This document shows positions 1 to 8,296 of a stretch of DNA of 26,632 nucleotides, in pieces. Position numbers and translations under genes: made by a program. Source of the DNA: Wenzhouxiangella sp. (GTDB lineage: Bacteria > Pseudomonadota > Gammaproteobacteria > Xanthomonadales > Wenzhouxiangellaceae); contig SKKV01000298.1 of the NCBI GenBank assembly GCA_007123575.1, positions 1 through 26,632 on the forward strand. Reading direction: 5' to 3'. The notes under the pieces were generated by a model, which saw only the letters and a program-made list of their open reading frames with translations, did no database searches and was not told where the DNA came from. Every line of letters begins with the position of its first letter. Within the stretch, counting starts at the first letter, position 1.

Positions 1-67
1 ACGATATTGGCCTTTGAAAACCGAATGGATCCTTTTTGCTGGCTCATGGAATTAGAATTTTCATGGA

Positions 68-1030
68 TTAGCGGCGCATCAGCTCATAGGCTTCGCGTAC
101 CGGGTCATACAAGCCTTCGGTAAGCGGCATGAAGCCGTCGATTTCGTAAAGTACCCATAGCACCTTTTCCTCGTCGGGCAGGTGGGCCTGCGACTCGGCC
201 AGATCGATGAAGGCATCCTTGATCGCCTGGCGCAGGTCGGCCGGCAGCCCCGGACGCACCTGGACCCCGTCGTTCGGCAGCATTGGCGCGAACTCGAACA
301 CGATCACCCGTTCGCCAACATCGGCATGCCGTCCGCACACCATGTTGCGAGCATCGTCATAGCTGACACCAAAGCGGGTATCGCCAGCATACACGGCCAG
401 CACGGCCGCATCATGGCGGCCTACAAAGATGCTGCTTAAGTCACGTTCGACGTCGATACCCATGTCCATCAGCTGAACGGCGGGAAACAGGAAGCCCGAG
501 GTCGAGTTGGGATCGACAAAGGCAACGCTCTGGCCACGCAGGGATTCGAGATTGCCCTGGCACTGCGCGAAGCGCTGCAGCTCCGGCCGGCGGCCCTGCT
601 GGCGCGGCTCGCACATGCGCTCGATCAGTTCGACTTCGCCCTCGCAGACAGAGGGATCGCTGGTAAACCACTGCGAGCGATAACCGGTTTCGCCGCGGCG
701 CACGGAAATCAGAATGGTTTCAATATCGTAGCGGCGCTGGCCCAGCATGGCAGCAAACGGCGGCAGCATGCCGATATCCGCCCTGCCCGAGCCCAGCGCC
801 TCGACCAGTCCGGTGTAGTCTTGCGGAACGAACGAACGCACCGGCATGCCCAACGCGGCCTCCAGATGTTCGGTCAAGGGATCGAGATTATCAACCAGGG
901 CCTCTGCTTCCAGCGCCGGCACCAGGCCCAGCACCAGCTCCTTGGGCCAGCCACGCTCATCGAGCTGTTCTTCAGGGCAGCAGGCAACCAGGACAGAAAG
1001 GCCAGCAAGAGCGACCACGCAGCGCAGCAT
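68..1030 (-). CDS. PhnD-family periplasmic substrate-binding lipoprotein
   Basis: A 320-residue protein of the PhnD/SsuA-like ABC-transporter binding family (phosphate, phosphonate or related oxyanion ligands). The family core is visible: a first lobe with GLVPALEAE near the mature N-terminus, then GRADIGMLPP, and the ligand-loop motif DPNSTSGFLFP at about residues 173-183. I start at the ATG at 1030 because it opens a lipoprotein signal peptide with lipobox LVAC (lipidated Cys17); in-frame GTG and TTG codons exist further upstream. Compared with ordinary PhnD proteins there is an insertion at about residues 125-163 carrying Cys129, Cys140 and Cys157, and another Cys at 232. No permease or ATPase gene is adjacent, so it is an orphan here and its ligand cannot be assigned; some members of this family act as sensors rather than transporters. 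The family call is firm, phosphonate specificity is not. Confidence 0.85.
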   Translation of the reverse strand: MLRCVVALAGLSVLVACCPEEQLDERGWPKELVLGLVPALEAEALVDNLDPLTEHLEAALGMPVRSFVPQDYTGLVEALGSGRADIGMLPPFAAMLGQRRYDIETILISVRRGETGYRSQWFTSDPSVCEGEVELIERMCEPRQQGRRPELQRFAQCQGNLESLRGQSVAFVDPNSTSGFLFPAVQLMDMGIDVERDLSSIFVGRHDAAVLAVYAGDTRFGVSYDDARNMVCGRHADVGERVIVFEFAPMLPNDGVQVRPGLPADLRQAIKDAFIDLAESQAHLPDEEKVLWVLYEIDGFMPLTEGLYDPVREAYELMRR

Positions 1031-1103
1031 CGGGAACACGGGGAAAAGGTTAGTCAAAAAACGGATCGTAACCGAAGTTTGAGCGAAACAGGTAACACCG
1101 ACA

Positions 1104-1130
1104 TGACAGAGCCCACGAAATCGACTGTCA
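1104..1130. repeat. Short inverted repeat between the YheT-like and PhnD-like genes
   Basis: TGACAG (1104-1109) and CTGTCA (1125-1130) form perfect 6-bp arms separated by 15 bp, in the 109-nt interval between the YheT-like stop codon and the PhnD-like start. No T-run follows on the minus strand, so it does not look like an intrinsic terminator. It could be an operator for the PhnD-like gene or chance. Confidence 0.25.
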
Positions 1131-1139
1131 CGGGGACAA

Positions 1140-2147
1140 TTATCCGATCCACGGTCGAAGCTCCTGAATCAGCCGCTGTTCTATCCAGCTGTCCATGCGC
1201 CAATTCTCGATGAAACCGCAGTGCCCACCGCGCGGCAACAGCTCAAGCGCCATCGCCGGCTCGCTGGGCAGCGCACGAAAATCGCGCTCGGGAATGATCG
1301 GATCATCGGCCGCGGTCACGATCAAGGTCGGCGTTTCCAGGCCGACCAGGTAATCGTCGGCCACCGAATACCCCTCCAGGTAGCGATTCAAATCGGAAAA
1401 CTCGGTGTAGTGCTCGACCAGCCATTCGGTCTGCTCGCGCAATGTCTTGATGGCAAACCAGTCATTGAGCTGGAAGTGCTCCGGAAACAAGGCCTGCTTG
1501 ATACGCAGGGATCGCCGCCATTTGCGCACGAAATAGGTCTGGTAGACCGACAGCCCGCCCTCCAGCGCATCCAGCACATGGTGCGGCCGGATCACCGGGC
1601 TGACGGCAATCGCCCGGGTCAGCTCGAAGCCATGGCCGGGGGCTTGCCGGGCCACGCGCAGGGTGAAATTGCCGCCCAGGGAAAACCCAATCAAGAATAC
1701 CGGTCGCGCCCCGTAGGCCTGGCGCAGGCGCCCGACCGCGTCCAGTACCTCCGGCAGGCGACAGGAGTGGAACAGATCCGTGTTCAGATGATGCGACGGT
1801 CCGTGGTCGCGCATGTTCAGGCGAAAGGTATCGAAGCCGGCCGAATCCAGAGCCAGCGCGGTCGACAGCAGATAATTGGAATCGGCACTCCCTTCCCAGC
1901 CGTGCAGCAGGATGACCAAGGCATGCATGCGCTTCTCAGCCTCGCTTTTGTTGCGAAAGCCGAGCAGTCGGGTGCCGTCGGCAGTCTCGACCAACTCGCG
2001 CTGGCTGCGGGCCAGGTAAGCCGCAGCCCGGCGCTGAACGAGTCGACGACGCCAGGGGCCGGAGGTAAGCAGCGACTGGATATGCCTATTGCCAAGCAGT
2101 CCGCGCGGCGCAAACGGTGGCAGCTTGTCGGAAGACTCAGGATCCAT
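1140..2147 (-). CDS. YheT/EMB8-family alpha/beta hydrolase
   Basis: A 335-residue alpha/beta-fold hydrolase of the YheT (EMB8-like) family. Visible features are the oxyanion-hole region LLHGWEGS at about residues 80-87, the family stretch NMRDHGPS at 111-118, the nucleophile elbow GFSLGGN with Ser156, an acid-loop AADDPIIP at 279-286, and the catalytic His309 in GGHCGF, giving a complete Ser-Asp-His triad. No signal peptide is seen, so it is probably cytoplasmic. The natural substrate of this family is poorly known; lipid or short-chain ester hydrolysis is plausible. The ATG at 2147 overlaps the 3' end of the upstream acyltransferase gene by 11 nt, so the two are probably translationally coupled and may act in the same lipid-related process. 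Confidence 0.88.
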   Translation of the reverse strand: MDPESSDKLPPFAPRGLLGNRHIQSLLTSGPWRRRLVQRRAAAYLARSQRELVETADGTRLLGFRNKSEAEKRMHALVILLHGWEGSADSNYLLSTALALDSAGFDTFRLNMRDHGPSHHLNTDLFHSCRLPEVLDAVGRLRQAYGARPVFLIGFSLGGNFTLRVARQAPGHGFELTRAIAVSPVIRPHHVLDALEGGLSVYQTYFVRKWRRSLRIKQALFPEHFQLNDWFAIKTLREQTEWLVEHYTEFSDLNRYLEGYSVADDYLVGLETPTLIVTAADDPIIPERDFRALPSEPAMALELLPRGGHCGFIENWRMDSWIEQRLIQELRPWIG

Positions 2148-2916
2148 AAAAGCGGGTCACTACCTCTTGGGCCTGGCGCGCCAGGACACTGCGGCCAGCG
2201 GCCGGGTCTGACAGCGCCTCGCCAATCATCAGTTGGCCCTCGCAGGCCGGCTGCGACAGCAGGCGAAACATGTTGGCAAAGAAATTCTGGCCCGGGCCGA
2301 ACACCATTGCCTCGTGCAAATCTCCGTCGCGATAATAGCGGATCGCGATCGGCACGATAGGGACACCGGCCCGAAGCGCCGGTGCAAACAGGCGCGCGTG
2401 AAAGCGTCCCACGCCCCGCTCCGGCCTGATGCCACCTTCGGGAAAGATGCCAACGCGCTGGCCCCTGCGCAACAGCGCGGCCATGCGTCGGTTGACGCGC
2501 GCCCGCGAGGCCTCGCTGCCGCGCTGAATGAACAGCGTACCGGCCAGCTCGGCCGAAATGCCGATCAGCGGCCAGCCGCGAATCTCGGCCTTGGCCACCA
2601 GCCACATCGGCCACAGCGCATGCAGAATGACGATATCCATCCAGCTGATATGGTTGGCAACAACCAGGGCCGGACCGTCGGGGAGACGGCCCGAGACCTG
2701 CAGCCGGATGCCAAAAATTCGCAGCATCAGGCGCGACCAGGTCAGGTGCGACACTTCGTGCAGGCGAAATTTTCCGACTGGTAGATTGCGCACGCCCGGC
2801 ATGAACGTCAGCAGGGTCAGCGGCACACCGACAAGCACGTGCAAGAGCAGCAATGGTGCGCGCCACAGCAGGCGCCAGGACAGCAGCGGCGCCGGGTCAT
2901 TTTGCTCAGTCATCAT
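2137..2916 (-). CDS. PlsC-type 1-acylglycerol-3-phosphate acyltransferase family protein
   Basis: A 259-residue membrane-associated acyltransferase. A hydrophobic segment at about residues 21-40 precedes the PlsC domain, which holds the catalytic NHISWMD box (His89, Asp94, HX4D) and the glycerophosphate-binding FPEGG at 158-162. It probably transfers an acyl chain from acyl-ACP or acyl-CoA to lysophosphatidic acid or a similar lysolipid. The frame stays open further upstream, but that extension would lie inside the preceding gene and looks like shadow sequence. I take the ATG pair at 2916/2913, which overlaps the preceding stop codon in the manner of a coupled operon. Genomes often encode several paralogues of this family, so it need not be the main PlsC. 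Confidence 0.88.
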   Translation of the reverse strand: MMTEQNDPAPLLSWRLLWRAPLLLLHVLVGVPLTLLTFMPGVRNLPVGKFRLHEVSHLTWSRLMLRIFGIRLQVSGRLPDGPALVVANHISWMDIVILHALWPMWLVAKAEIRGWPLIGISAELAGTLFIQRGSEASRARVNRRMAALLRRGQRVGIFPEGGIRPERGVGRFHARLFAPALRAGVPIVPIAIRYYRDGDLHEAMVFGPGQNFFANMFRLLSQPACEGQLMIGEALSDPAAGRSVLARQAQEVVTRFYGS

Positions 2917-3229
2917 CAGGTCTTGGCGTATCGCAGCGCCAGCAGGCGGTGAATTGCCCTTCGAGTCGTTCACCGCAGCCCGGGCAGGTCCAGGCCGGCG
3001 CCGTCCCGCGACGATCGGACTGGGCCAGGATCTCGGCGGCGCGCTCCTGATCGCGGGCATGCACCCAGACCGAAGGCCGGGCGCCTTCGGCAAAATAAAT
3101 TTCGACCGCAGCCGCCCACAGATCCATGCTGCGAGCCCGGGTCGAGATTCCCTCGGCTTCTAGCAGCCCCCGCACGTAGCCGATCTCGGTGGGGTTGTCA
3201 GCCGTGTGCAGGCAAATCCAGTCTTTCAC
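2906..3229 (-). CDS. DUF2007-type protein with C-terminal zinc ribbon
   Basis: A 107-residue cytoplasmic protein. Residues 1-70 look like the DUF2007 (putative signal-transducing) fold: it opens with a strand followed by a helix of the kind NPTEIGYVRGLLEAEGI and continues to a VWVHARDQERAAEIL stretch resembling other family members. Residues about 80-100 form a zinc ribbon, CPGCGE...CWRC, with four cysteines in two CxxC pairs. The function of DUF2007 is not established; binding to another protein is a common guess. It is the first gene of a minus-strand operon with the acyltransferase and the YheT-like hydrolase, overlapping the next gene by about 11 nt, which suggests a shared membrane-lipid role. 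Confidence 0.8.
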   Translation of the reverse strand: MKDWICLHTADNPTEIGYVRGLLEAEGISTRARSMDLWAAAVEIYFAEGARPSVWVHARDQERAAEILAQSDRRGTAPAWTCPGCGERLEGQFTACWRCDTPRPDDD

Positions 3230-3255
3230 GTAAAAGGCACTAATCTGGTCCAGTA

Positions 3256-3285
3256 TTGTCCCCGCAAGGGGCGGCAGGTTAGCAT
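3256..3285 (+). promoter_or_regulatory. Possible sigma-70 promoter for the 2Fe-2S reductase
   Basis: TTGTCC (3256-3261), an 18-bp spacer and TAGCAT (3280-3285) resemble a weak sigma-70 promoter in the 115-nt divergent interval upstream of the GTG at 3345. The predicted leader would be about 50 nt. The spacer includes CCCC-GCAA-GGGG, a small perfect hairpin with a GNRA-type loop. This is pattern matching only. Confidence 0.25.
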
Positions 3286-3344
3286 AGCTGGCTTCTCAGC
3301 TCATCAGCCCCTATTTCGTCCGAACAACGAATAATGATTTCGCC

Positions 3345-4388
3345 GTGACCCAATCTCAAACTCATCGCCGTGTTCGTATTGCTTCCAGCGGTCGCGAATT
3401 CCGTGCCCGTCCGGAAGAAACGCTGCTGACTGCCGCCCTGCGCCAGGGCATTGTGCTGCCCTACAGCTGCAAGAACGGCACTTGCTCAAGCTGCAAATGC
3501 AAGCTGGTAGACGGCACGGTCATCTATCCGTTCAATCCGCCGGAAGCCCTGAGCACCGAGGACATCGCCAGCGGCCACGCCCTGGCCTGCCAGGCGGTGG
3601 CCACGGGCGATGTCACCATCGAGGCAACGGAGATCGAGCAGGTCGCCGATATTCCGGTCAGAACCTTGCCGGCGCGGGTGGAGTCGATGGACCTGTACAC
3701 CCCCCAAGTGATGTGCCTGCGCCTGAAACTGCCCCGGGCCGCACGGCTGCCGTTCCTCGCCGGTCAATACGTCGATATCCTGCTGCCCGGCGGCAAGCGG
3801 CGCGCTTTCTCCATTGCCTCCCCCCCGTCACAGGAAGATTTCATCGAGCTGCATGTCAAGCATGTTGCCGGGGGCGGATTTACCGGCCACGTGTTTGACG
3901 ACATGCAGCCAAAGGAGATTCTGCGCCTGCAAGGCCCGCTGGGGACTTTTTTCGTGCGCCGCAGCAGCCAGCGCCCAATGATCATGATGGGCGGCGGGAC
4001 CGGCTTTGCGCCGCTGAAGGCCATGATCGAGGAGTTGATCGAGGCCGAAGACACGCGCCCCATCAAGCTGTATTGGGGGGTAAGTCAGGCATCGGACTTG
4101 TACGCGAGTGAATTGATCGATCAATGGCAGCAGGAACGGCCAAACCTGAGCTTCTGCCCGGTACTGACCGACCCTGAACCAGGCTGGGAGGGCGAGTCCG
4201 GCTTCGTCCACGAAGCTGTCATCCGCAGCCACCCCGACCTATCAGCCTTCGACATATATATGAGCGGCCCGCCGGCAATGGTGCGCAGCGCCCGCCTGGC
4301 TTTTCTGGACTCCGGCGGCAGCGAGGAGCATCTGTTTTACGACTCGTTCGATTTCGCCCCTGACTCTGCCGCCAAGGTCGGACGGTAG
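3345..4388 (+). CDS. 2Fe-2S ferredoxin/FAD/NAD(P)H oxidoreductase (glucoseen reductase-like)
   Basis: A 347-residue three-domain electron-transfer protein. Residues 8-98 are a plant-type ferredoxin with ligands Cys42, Cys47, Cys50 and Cys82. Residues about 104-205 are an FAD-binding domain with RAFS at 153-156. Residues about 210-340 are an NAD(P)H-binding domain with GGGTGFAP (216-223), MSGPPAM (306-312) and a C-terminal FYDSF typical of ferredoxin-NADP reductase-like enzymes. The order matches proteins annotated as CDP-6-deoxy-delta-3,4-glucoseen reductase (AscD/RfbI type) and NAD(P)H-flavin reductases fused to ferredoxin. No dehydratase or other dideoxysugar gene is nearby, so the sugar assignment is doubtful; a generic reductase feeding an unknown oxygenase is equally possible. 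The start is a GTG. Its stop lies 9 nt from the convergent trpC stop. Confidence 0.85.
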   Translation: MTQSQTHRRVRIASSGREFRARPEETLLTAALRQGIVLPYSCKNGTCSSCKCKLVDGTVIYPFNPPEALSTEDIASGHALACQAVATGDVTIEATEIEQVADIPVRTLPARVESMDLYTPQVMCLRLKLPRAARLPFLAGQYVDILLPGGKRRAFSIASPPSQEDFIELHVKHVAGGGFTGHVFDDMQPKEILRLQGPLGTFFVRRSSQRPMIMMGGGTGFAPLKAMIEELIEAEDTRPIKLYWGVSQASDLYASELIDQWQQERPNLSFCPVLTDPEPGWEGESGFVHEAVIRSHPDLSAFDIYMSGPPAMVRSARLAFLDSGGSEEHLFYDSFDFAPDSAAKVGR

Positions 4389-4399
4389 AAAAAACCGTC
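4381..4399. other. Small hairpin spanning two convergent stop codons
   Basis: GACGGT (4381-4386) and ACCGTC (4394-4399) pair perfectly around a 7-nt A-rich loop, covering the reductase stop codon and the last bases of the trpC stop codon. There is no downstream T-run on either strand, so it is at best a weak bidirectional 3'-end structure. Confidence 0.3.
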
Positions 4400-5198
4400 A
4401 GGCGTCGTCTGAAATCAGGCCAGCCAGGGCCTGGCCTGGATCGGGCTGGCGCATGAATGACTCACCGATCAGAAAAGCGCCGATGCCGCCCGAGCGCAGG
4501 CGATTCAGGTCGGCGGCGGTGTGAATGCCGCTTTCGGAAATCACCAGCCGGTCGGCAGGCACTTTCGGGGCCAGGCGCAGCGTGGTGTCCAGGTCGGTGA
4601 CGAAGCGGTGCAGGTCGCGGTTGTTGATCCCGACCAGATTGCCGGGAACGGCCAGGGCGCGGTCCAGTTCGGCTTCGTCGTGGACTTCGACCAGGACGCT
4701 CAGGCCCAGCTCGTGGCCAAGCGCAGATAGCTCGGCAAGGCGTTTGTCGTCCAGGGCGGCGACGATCAGAAGCAGGGCATCGGCGCCCAGGGCGCGAGTT
4801 TCCCAGACCTGCCAGGCATCGATAATGAAGTCCTTGCGCAGCACCGGCAAATCGCAGGCGGCACGGGCCGCGATCAGGTAATCGTCGTGGCCCTGGAAGA
4901 ACTGACGGTCGGTCAGCACCGACAGGCAGGTCGCGCCGCCTTGTTCGTATGCACGGGCGATCTCGGCCGGGTCGAATTCTTCGCGGATCAATCCGGCCGA
5001 GGGCGAGGCACGCTTGATTTCGGCAATCACCGCATCGGCCGATTGTTCAGCTCGTTCGCGCAAGGACCCGGCAAAATCACGGCAAGGCGGCAGATCGGCG
5101 ACCCTGCCTTTGAGTTCGTCCAGTGATGTTTGCGCTCGGCCGGCGGCAACTTCGTCGGCCTTGACTGCCAGGATTCTGGCCAGAATGTCGGCGCTCAC
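4398..5198 (-). CDS. trpC: Indole-3-glycerol phosphate synthase
   Basis: A 266-residue TIM-barrel enzyme converting carboxyphenylamino-deoxyribulose phosphate to indole-3-glycerol phosphate, in tryptophan synthesis. The catalytic set is present: Glu60 and Lys62 in IAEIKRASPS, Lys122 in LRKDF, Glu171 in LVEVHDE, Asn192 in GINNRDL, and Glu222 in ISESGI. It is a stand-alone TrpC, not the TrpC-TrpF fusion of enterics. The start is a GTG whose last two bases form part of the trpD stop (GTGA, 4-nt overlap), indicating translational coupling. It is the last gene of the trpEGDC block; trpF, trpB and trpA are not in the window. Confidence 0.97.
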   Translation of the reverse strand: MSADILARILAVKADEVAAGRAQTSLDELKGRVADLPPCRDFAGSLRERAEQSADAVIAEIKRASPSAGLIREEFDPAEIARAYEQGGATCLSVLTDRQFFQGHDDYLIAARAACDLPVLRKDFIIDAWQVWETRALGADALLLIVAALDDKRLAELSALGHELGLSVLVEVHDEAELDRALAVPGNLVGINNRDLHRFVTDLDTTLRLAPKVPADRLVISESGIHTAADLNRLRSGGIGAFLIGESFMRQPDPGQALAGLISDDA

Positions 5199-6210
5199 AG
5201 CTCCCGGCTCCGCTGCGCATAGCGCTTCAGTCGGTCCAGCCCGAAGCCGGCCTCGAGCATGTCGCGGGCCAGGGCCACACCCTGCTCCAGCGAGTCGGCC
5301 TTGCCGCCGGCGTAAATCGCCGCGCCGGCGTTCAGCGCGATCGTATCGGCGGCCGGCCCAGCCGCTCCGCCCAGGGCAGCTTCGATCAGGGCCAGGCTGG
5401 CGGCCGCATCAGTCACGCTCAATCCTTCCAGCGAGTCCAGGCGGATGCCGAAGCTGGCCGGGTCGATCTCGTATTCGTGAATCTCGCCGTTGATCAACTC
5501 GGCCACCAGGGTGCTCGCCGCCGGCGAGATTTCATCCAGGCCATCGCTGCTGTGGACAACGAGCACATGCTTCGCCCCCAGCGTCTGCATGACCTCGGCC
5601 ATGGGCCGGACCAGGGCGGCGCTGAACACGCCCAATACCTGGTTCGGCGCCAGGGCCGGGTTGGTCAGGGGGCCAAGCAGGTTGAACAGGGTTCTCAAGC
5701 CCAGCGCCTTGCGCGGGCCGATGGCGTGCTTCATCGCCGCGTGATGCTGGGGCGCGAACAGAAAGCCTACGCCCAGCTCATCGATCAGCAAGGCGACCTG
5801 GGCTGGCTCCAGGTCGAGCCGGCAGCCGGCGGCTTCGAGCACGTCAGCGGCACCTGACTTGCTCGACACGGCGCGGTTGCCGTGCTTGGCGATCCGCACC
5901 CCGGCCGCGGCGGCAACAAAAGCCGAGGCGGTGGAGACGTTGAACAGCGACGCACCGTCGCCGCCGGTGCCGACGATATCGGTCAGGCCGTCGCGGTCGA
6001 TATCAACGCGGCTGGCAAAGCCGCGCATGACCTCGGCCGCAGCGGCAATCTCGGCCGGTTTCTCGCCTTTCAGGCGCAGCGCCATCAGAAAACCGCCGAT
6101 CTGGGCCGGGTCGGCCTCGCCACCCATGATTTCGGTCATGGTGGCGCGCATTAATTCGGGATTCAGGTCTTGGCCCTCGGCCAGCTCGGCCAGGGCCTGG
6201 CGAATATGGC

Positions 6211-6214
<4 letters not shown>
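5195..6214 (-). CDS. trpD: Anthranilate phosphoribosyltransferase
   Basis: A 339-residue class IV phosphoribosyltransferase that joins anthranilate to PRPP, the second step of tryptophan synthesis. It has the glycine-rich PRPP motif GTGGD (82-86), the NVSTASAFV helix and the KHGNR motif at 110-114 followed by SSKSGAADVLEA. Length and motif order match free-standing TrpD; there is no fused amidotransferase, since trpG is a separate gene. It starts at ATG with a 4-nt ATGA overlap with the trpG stop and overlaps trpC by 4 nt. Confidence 0.97.
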
Positions 6215-6788
<574 letters not shown>

Positions 6789-6792
<4 letters not shown>

Positions 6793-8267
6793 GCCTGCAG
6801 TCCTCCGCTGGCTTCGGCAACGGCGCGGATCAGCGCCCTGCCCTTGTTGAGGGTTTCTTCCCATTCGCGATCGGGATCGGAGTCGGCAACGATGCCGGCC
6901 CCGGCCTGGACGTGAATCTGGCCGTCGCGAACCAGGGCGGTGCGGATGGCAATGGCCAGATCCGCCTCGCCGAACCAGGTCAGGTAGCCGACCGCGCCGG
7001 CATAAATGCCGCGCTTGACCGGCTCCAGCTCGGCAATGATTTCCATCGCTCGAACCTTGGGCGCGCCGGACAGGGTGCCGGCCGGAAAAGTGGCTTTGAG
7101 CACGTCAATCGCGCTCATGTCATTGCTGATCCGACCGTGGACTTCGGAGACTAAGTGCATGACATGCGAGTAGCGCTCGATCACCATGCGGTCGGTCAGG
7201 CGCACGCTGCCGGTGTCGGCAATGCGGCCGATATCGTTGCGGCCTAAGTCGATCAGCATCAGGTGCTCGGCCAGCTCCTTGGGGTCGGCCTTGAGTTCGG
7301 CTTCCAGGGCCAGGTCTTCTTCGTGACTGCGACCGCGCGGCCGGGTGCCGGCGATCGGGCGGACCATGGCCTCGCCGTTCTGAACCCGGACCAGCACCTC
7401 GGGCGAGGCGCCGACGACCTGGAACTCGCCGAAGTCCAGAAAGTACATGTAGGGCGAGGGATTAAGGCTGCGCAGGGCCCGGTAAACGTCCACCGGGCGC
7501 GCGGCCAGGTCCACGCTCATGCGCTGCGACAAAACGACCTGCATCACGTCACCGGCCAGGATGTAGTCCTTGATCCGGGCCACGGCGGCCTTGAAGTCGG
7601 CCTGCTCGAACTCGCAGTGATAGTCCGATTCGGCCGGTACCGGCAGCCTCATGGCCGGCGGGTAGCCGGGCGAGCCGCAGCGCAGGCGATGGGCCAGCTG
7701 GTCGAGACGACGCTGGGCCTGTTCCCAGGCATCGGGCTGATTCGGATCGGCGTTGACGATCAGGTTCAGCCGACCGGCCAGGTTATCGAACACGGCCAGC
7801 TCTTCGGCTTCCAGCAGCAGGATATCGGGCACGCCCAGGGCATCGGGCTTGCCCAGAATGTCCAGCCGCGACTCGATCAGGGCCACGGTTTCGTAGCCAA
7901 AGTAACCGACCAGGCCGCCGCTGAAACCTGGCAAGTCATCCAGCTGCGGCGCACGCTGGGCATCAACCACCTCGGCCAGGCAGGTCAGCGGGTCGACCTC
8001 CTCGCGCCGCTCAATCACCTGGCCGAAATCAAGCTGCTCCAGGGTCCGTCCTCGGGCCCGCCAGGCGCGTCGGCACGGCAGGCCAATGATGGAATACCGA
8101 CCCCAGTTCTCACCACCCTGCACGGATTCCAGCAAAAAGGCGTTGGGGCCGTCGGCAAGCTTCAGGTACACCGACAGGGGCGTATCCAGGTCGGCGGCAA
8201 TACTGCGCCAGACCGGCACGCGGCTGTAACCCTCGGCGGCAAGGCGCTGGAATCGGGAGCGGTTCAA
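6789..8267 (-). CDS. trpE: Anthranilate synthase component I
   Basis: A 492-residue chorismate-utilising enzyme that, with TrpG, converts chorismate and glutamine-derived ammonia to anthranilate. The N-terminal domain has the feedback-inhibition motif LLES (45-48), so tryptophan inhibition is expected. The C-terminal chorismate domain includes PIAGTRPRG, the ELKADPKELAEHLMLIDLGR region and GTLSGAPKVRAMEII. The N-terminus (MNRSRFQRLAAEGYSRVP) resembles pseudomonad TrpE proteins from their first residue, which supports the TTG at 8267 as the start despite no clear ribosome-binding site. No leader peptide with Trp codons fits in the 29-nt gap upstream, so classical attenuation is not evident. 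It begins the trpEGDC block, overlapping trpG by 4 nt. Confidence 0.96.
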
Positions 8268-8276
8268 GGCAGATCA

Positions 8277-8282
8277 ATTGTA
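8277..8282 (-). promoter_or_regulatory. Possible -10 element immediately upstream of trpE
   Basis: On the minus strand a TACAAT hexamer ends 9 nt before the trpE TTG start codon. If used, the transcript would start within a few bases of the start codon and be nearly leaderless. There is no convincing -35 hexamer 16-18 bp upstream, where the stop codon of the preceding gene lies. The alternative is read-through from the upstream rpe/Ig-repeat transcript. Confidence 0.25.
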
Positions 8283-8296
8283 ATCTGAACAGCGCG

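Noticed and set aside
1..67. Search for a terminator or gene end downstream of the PhnD-like gene.
   Set aside because: No stem followed by a T-run and no open frame of significance are visible; nothing can be supported there.
821..1213. A 130-codon plus-strand frame antisense to the PhnD-like gene.
   Set aside because: The translation is compositionally a shadow of the opposite strand and matches no family.
2917..3093. Upstream extension of the acyltransferase to a start at 3093.
   Set aside because: The extra 59 residues overlap the DUF2007 gene out of frame and lack membrane or PlsC features; the ATG pair at 2916/2913 fits an overlapping operon.
6793..6864. Upstream extension of trpG.
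   Set aside because: It lies inside the trpE 3' end and adds residues absent from the family; the GTG at 6792 makes the same 4-nt overlap as the neighbouring junctions.
8268..8296. Possible trp attenuator or leader peptide upstream of trpE.
   Set aside because: The gap is only 29 nt with no Trp-codon run and no alternative hairpins.
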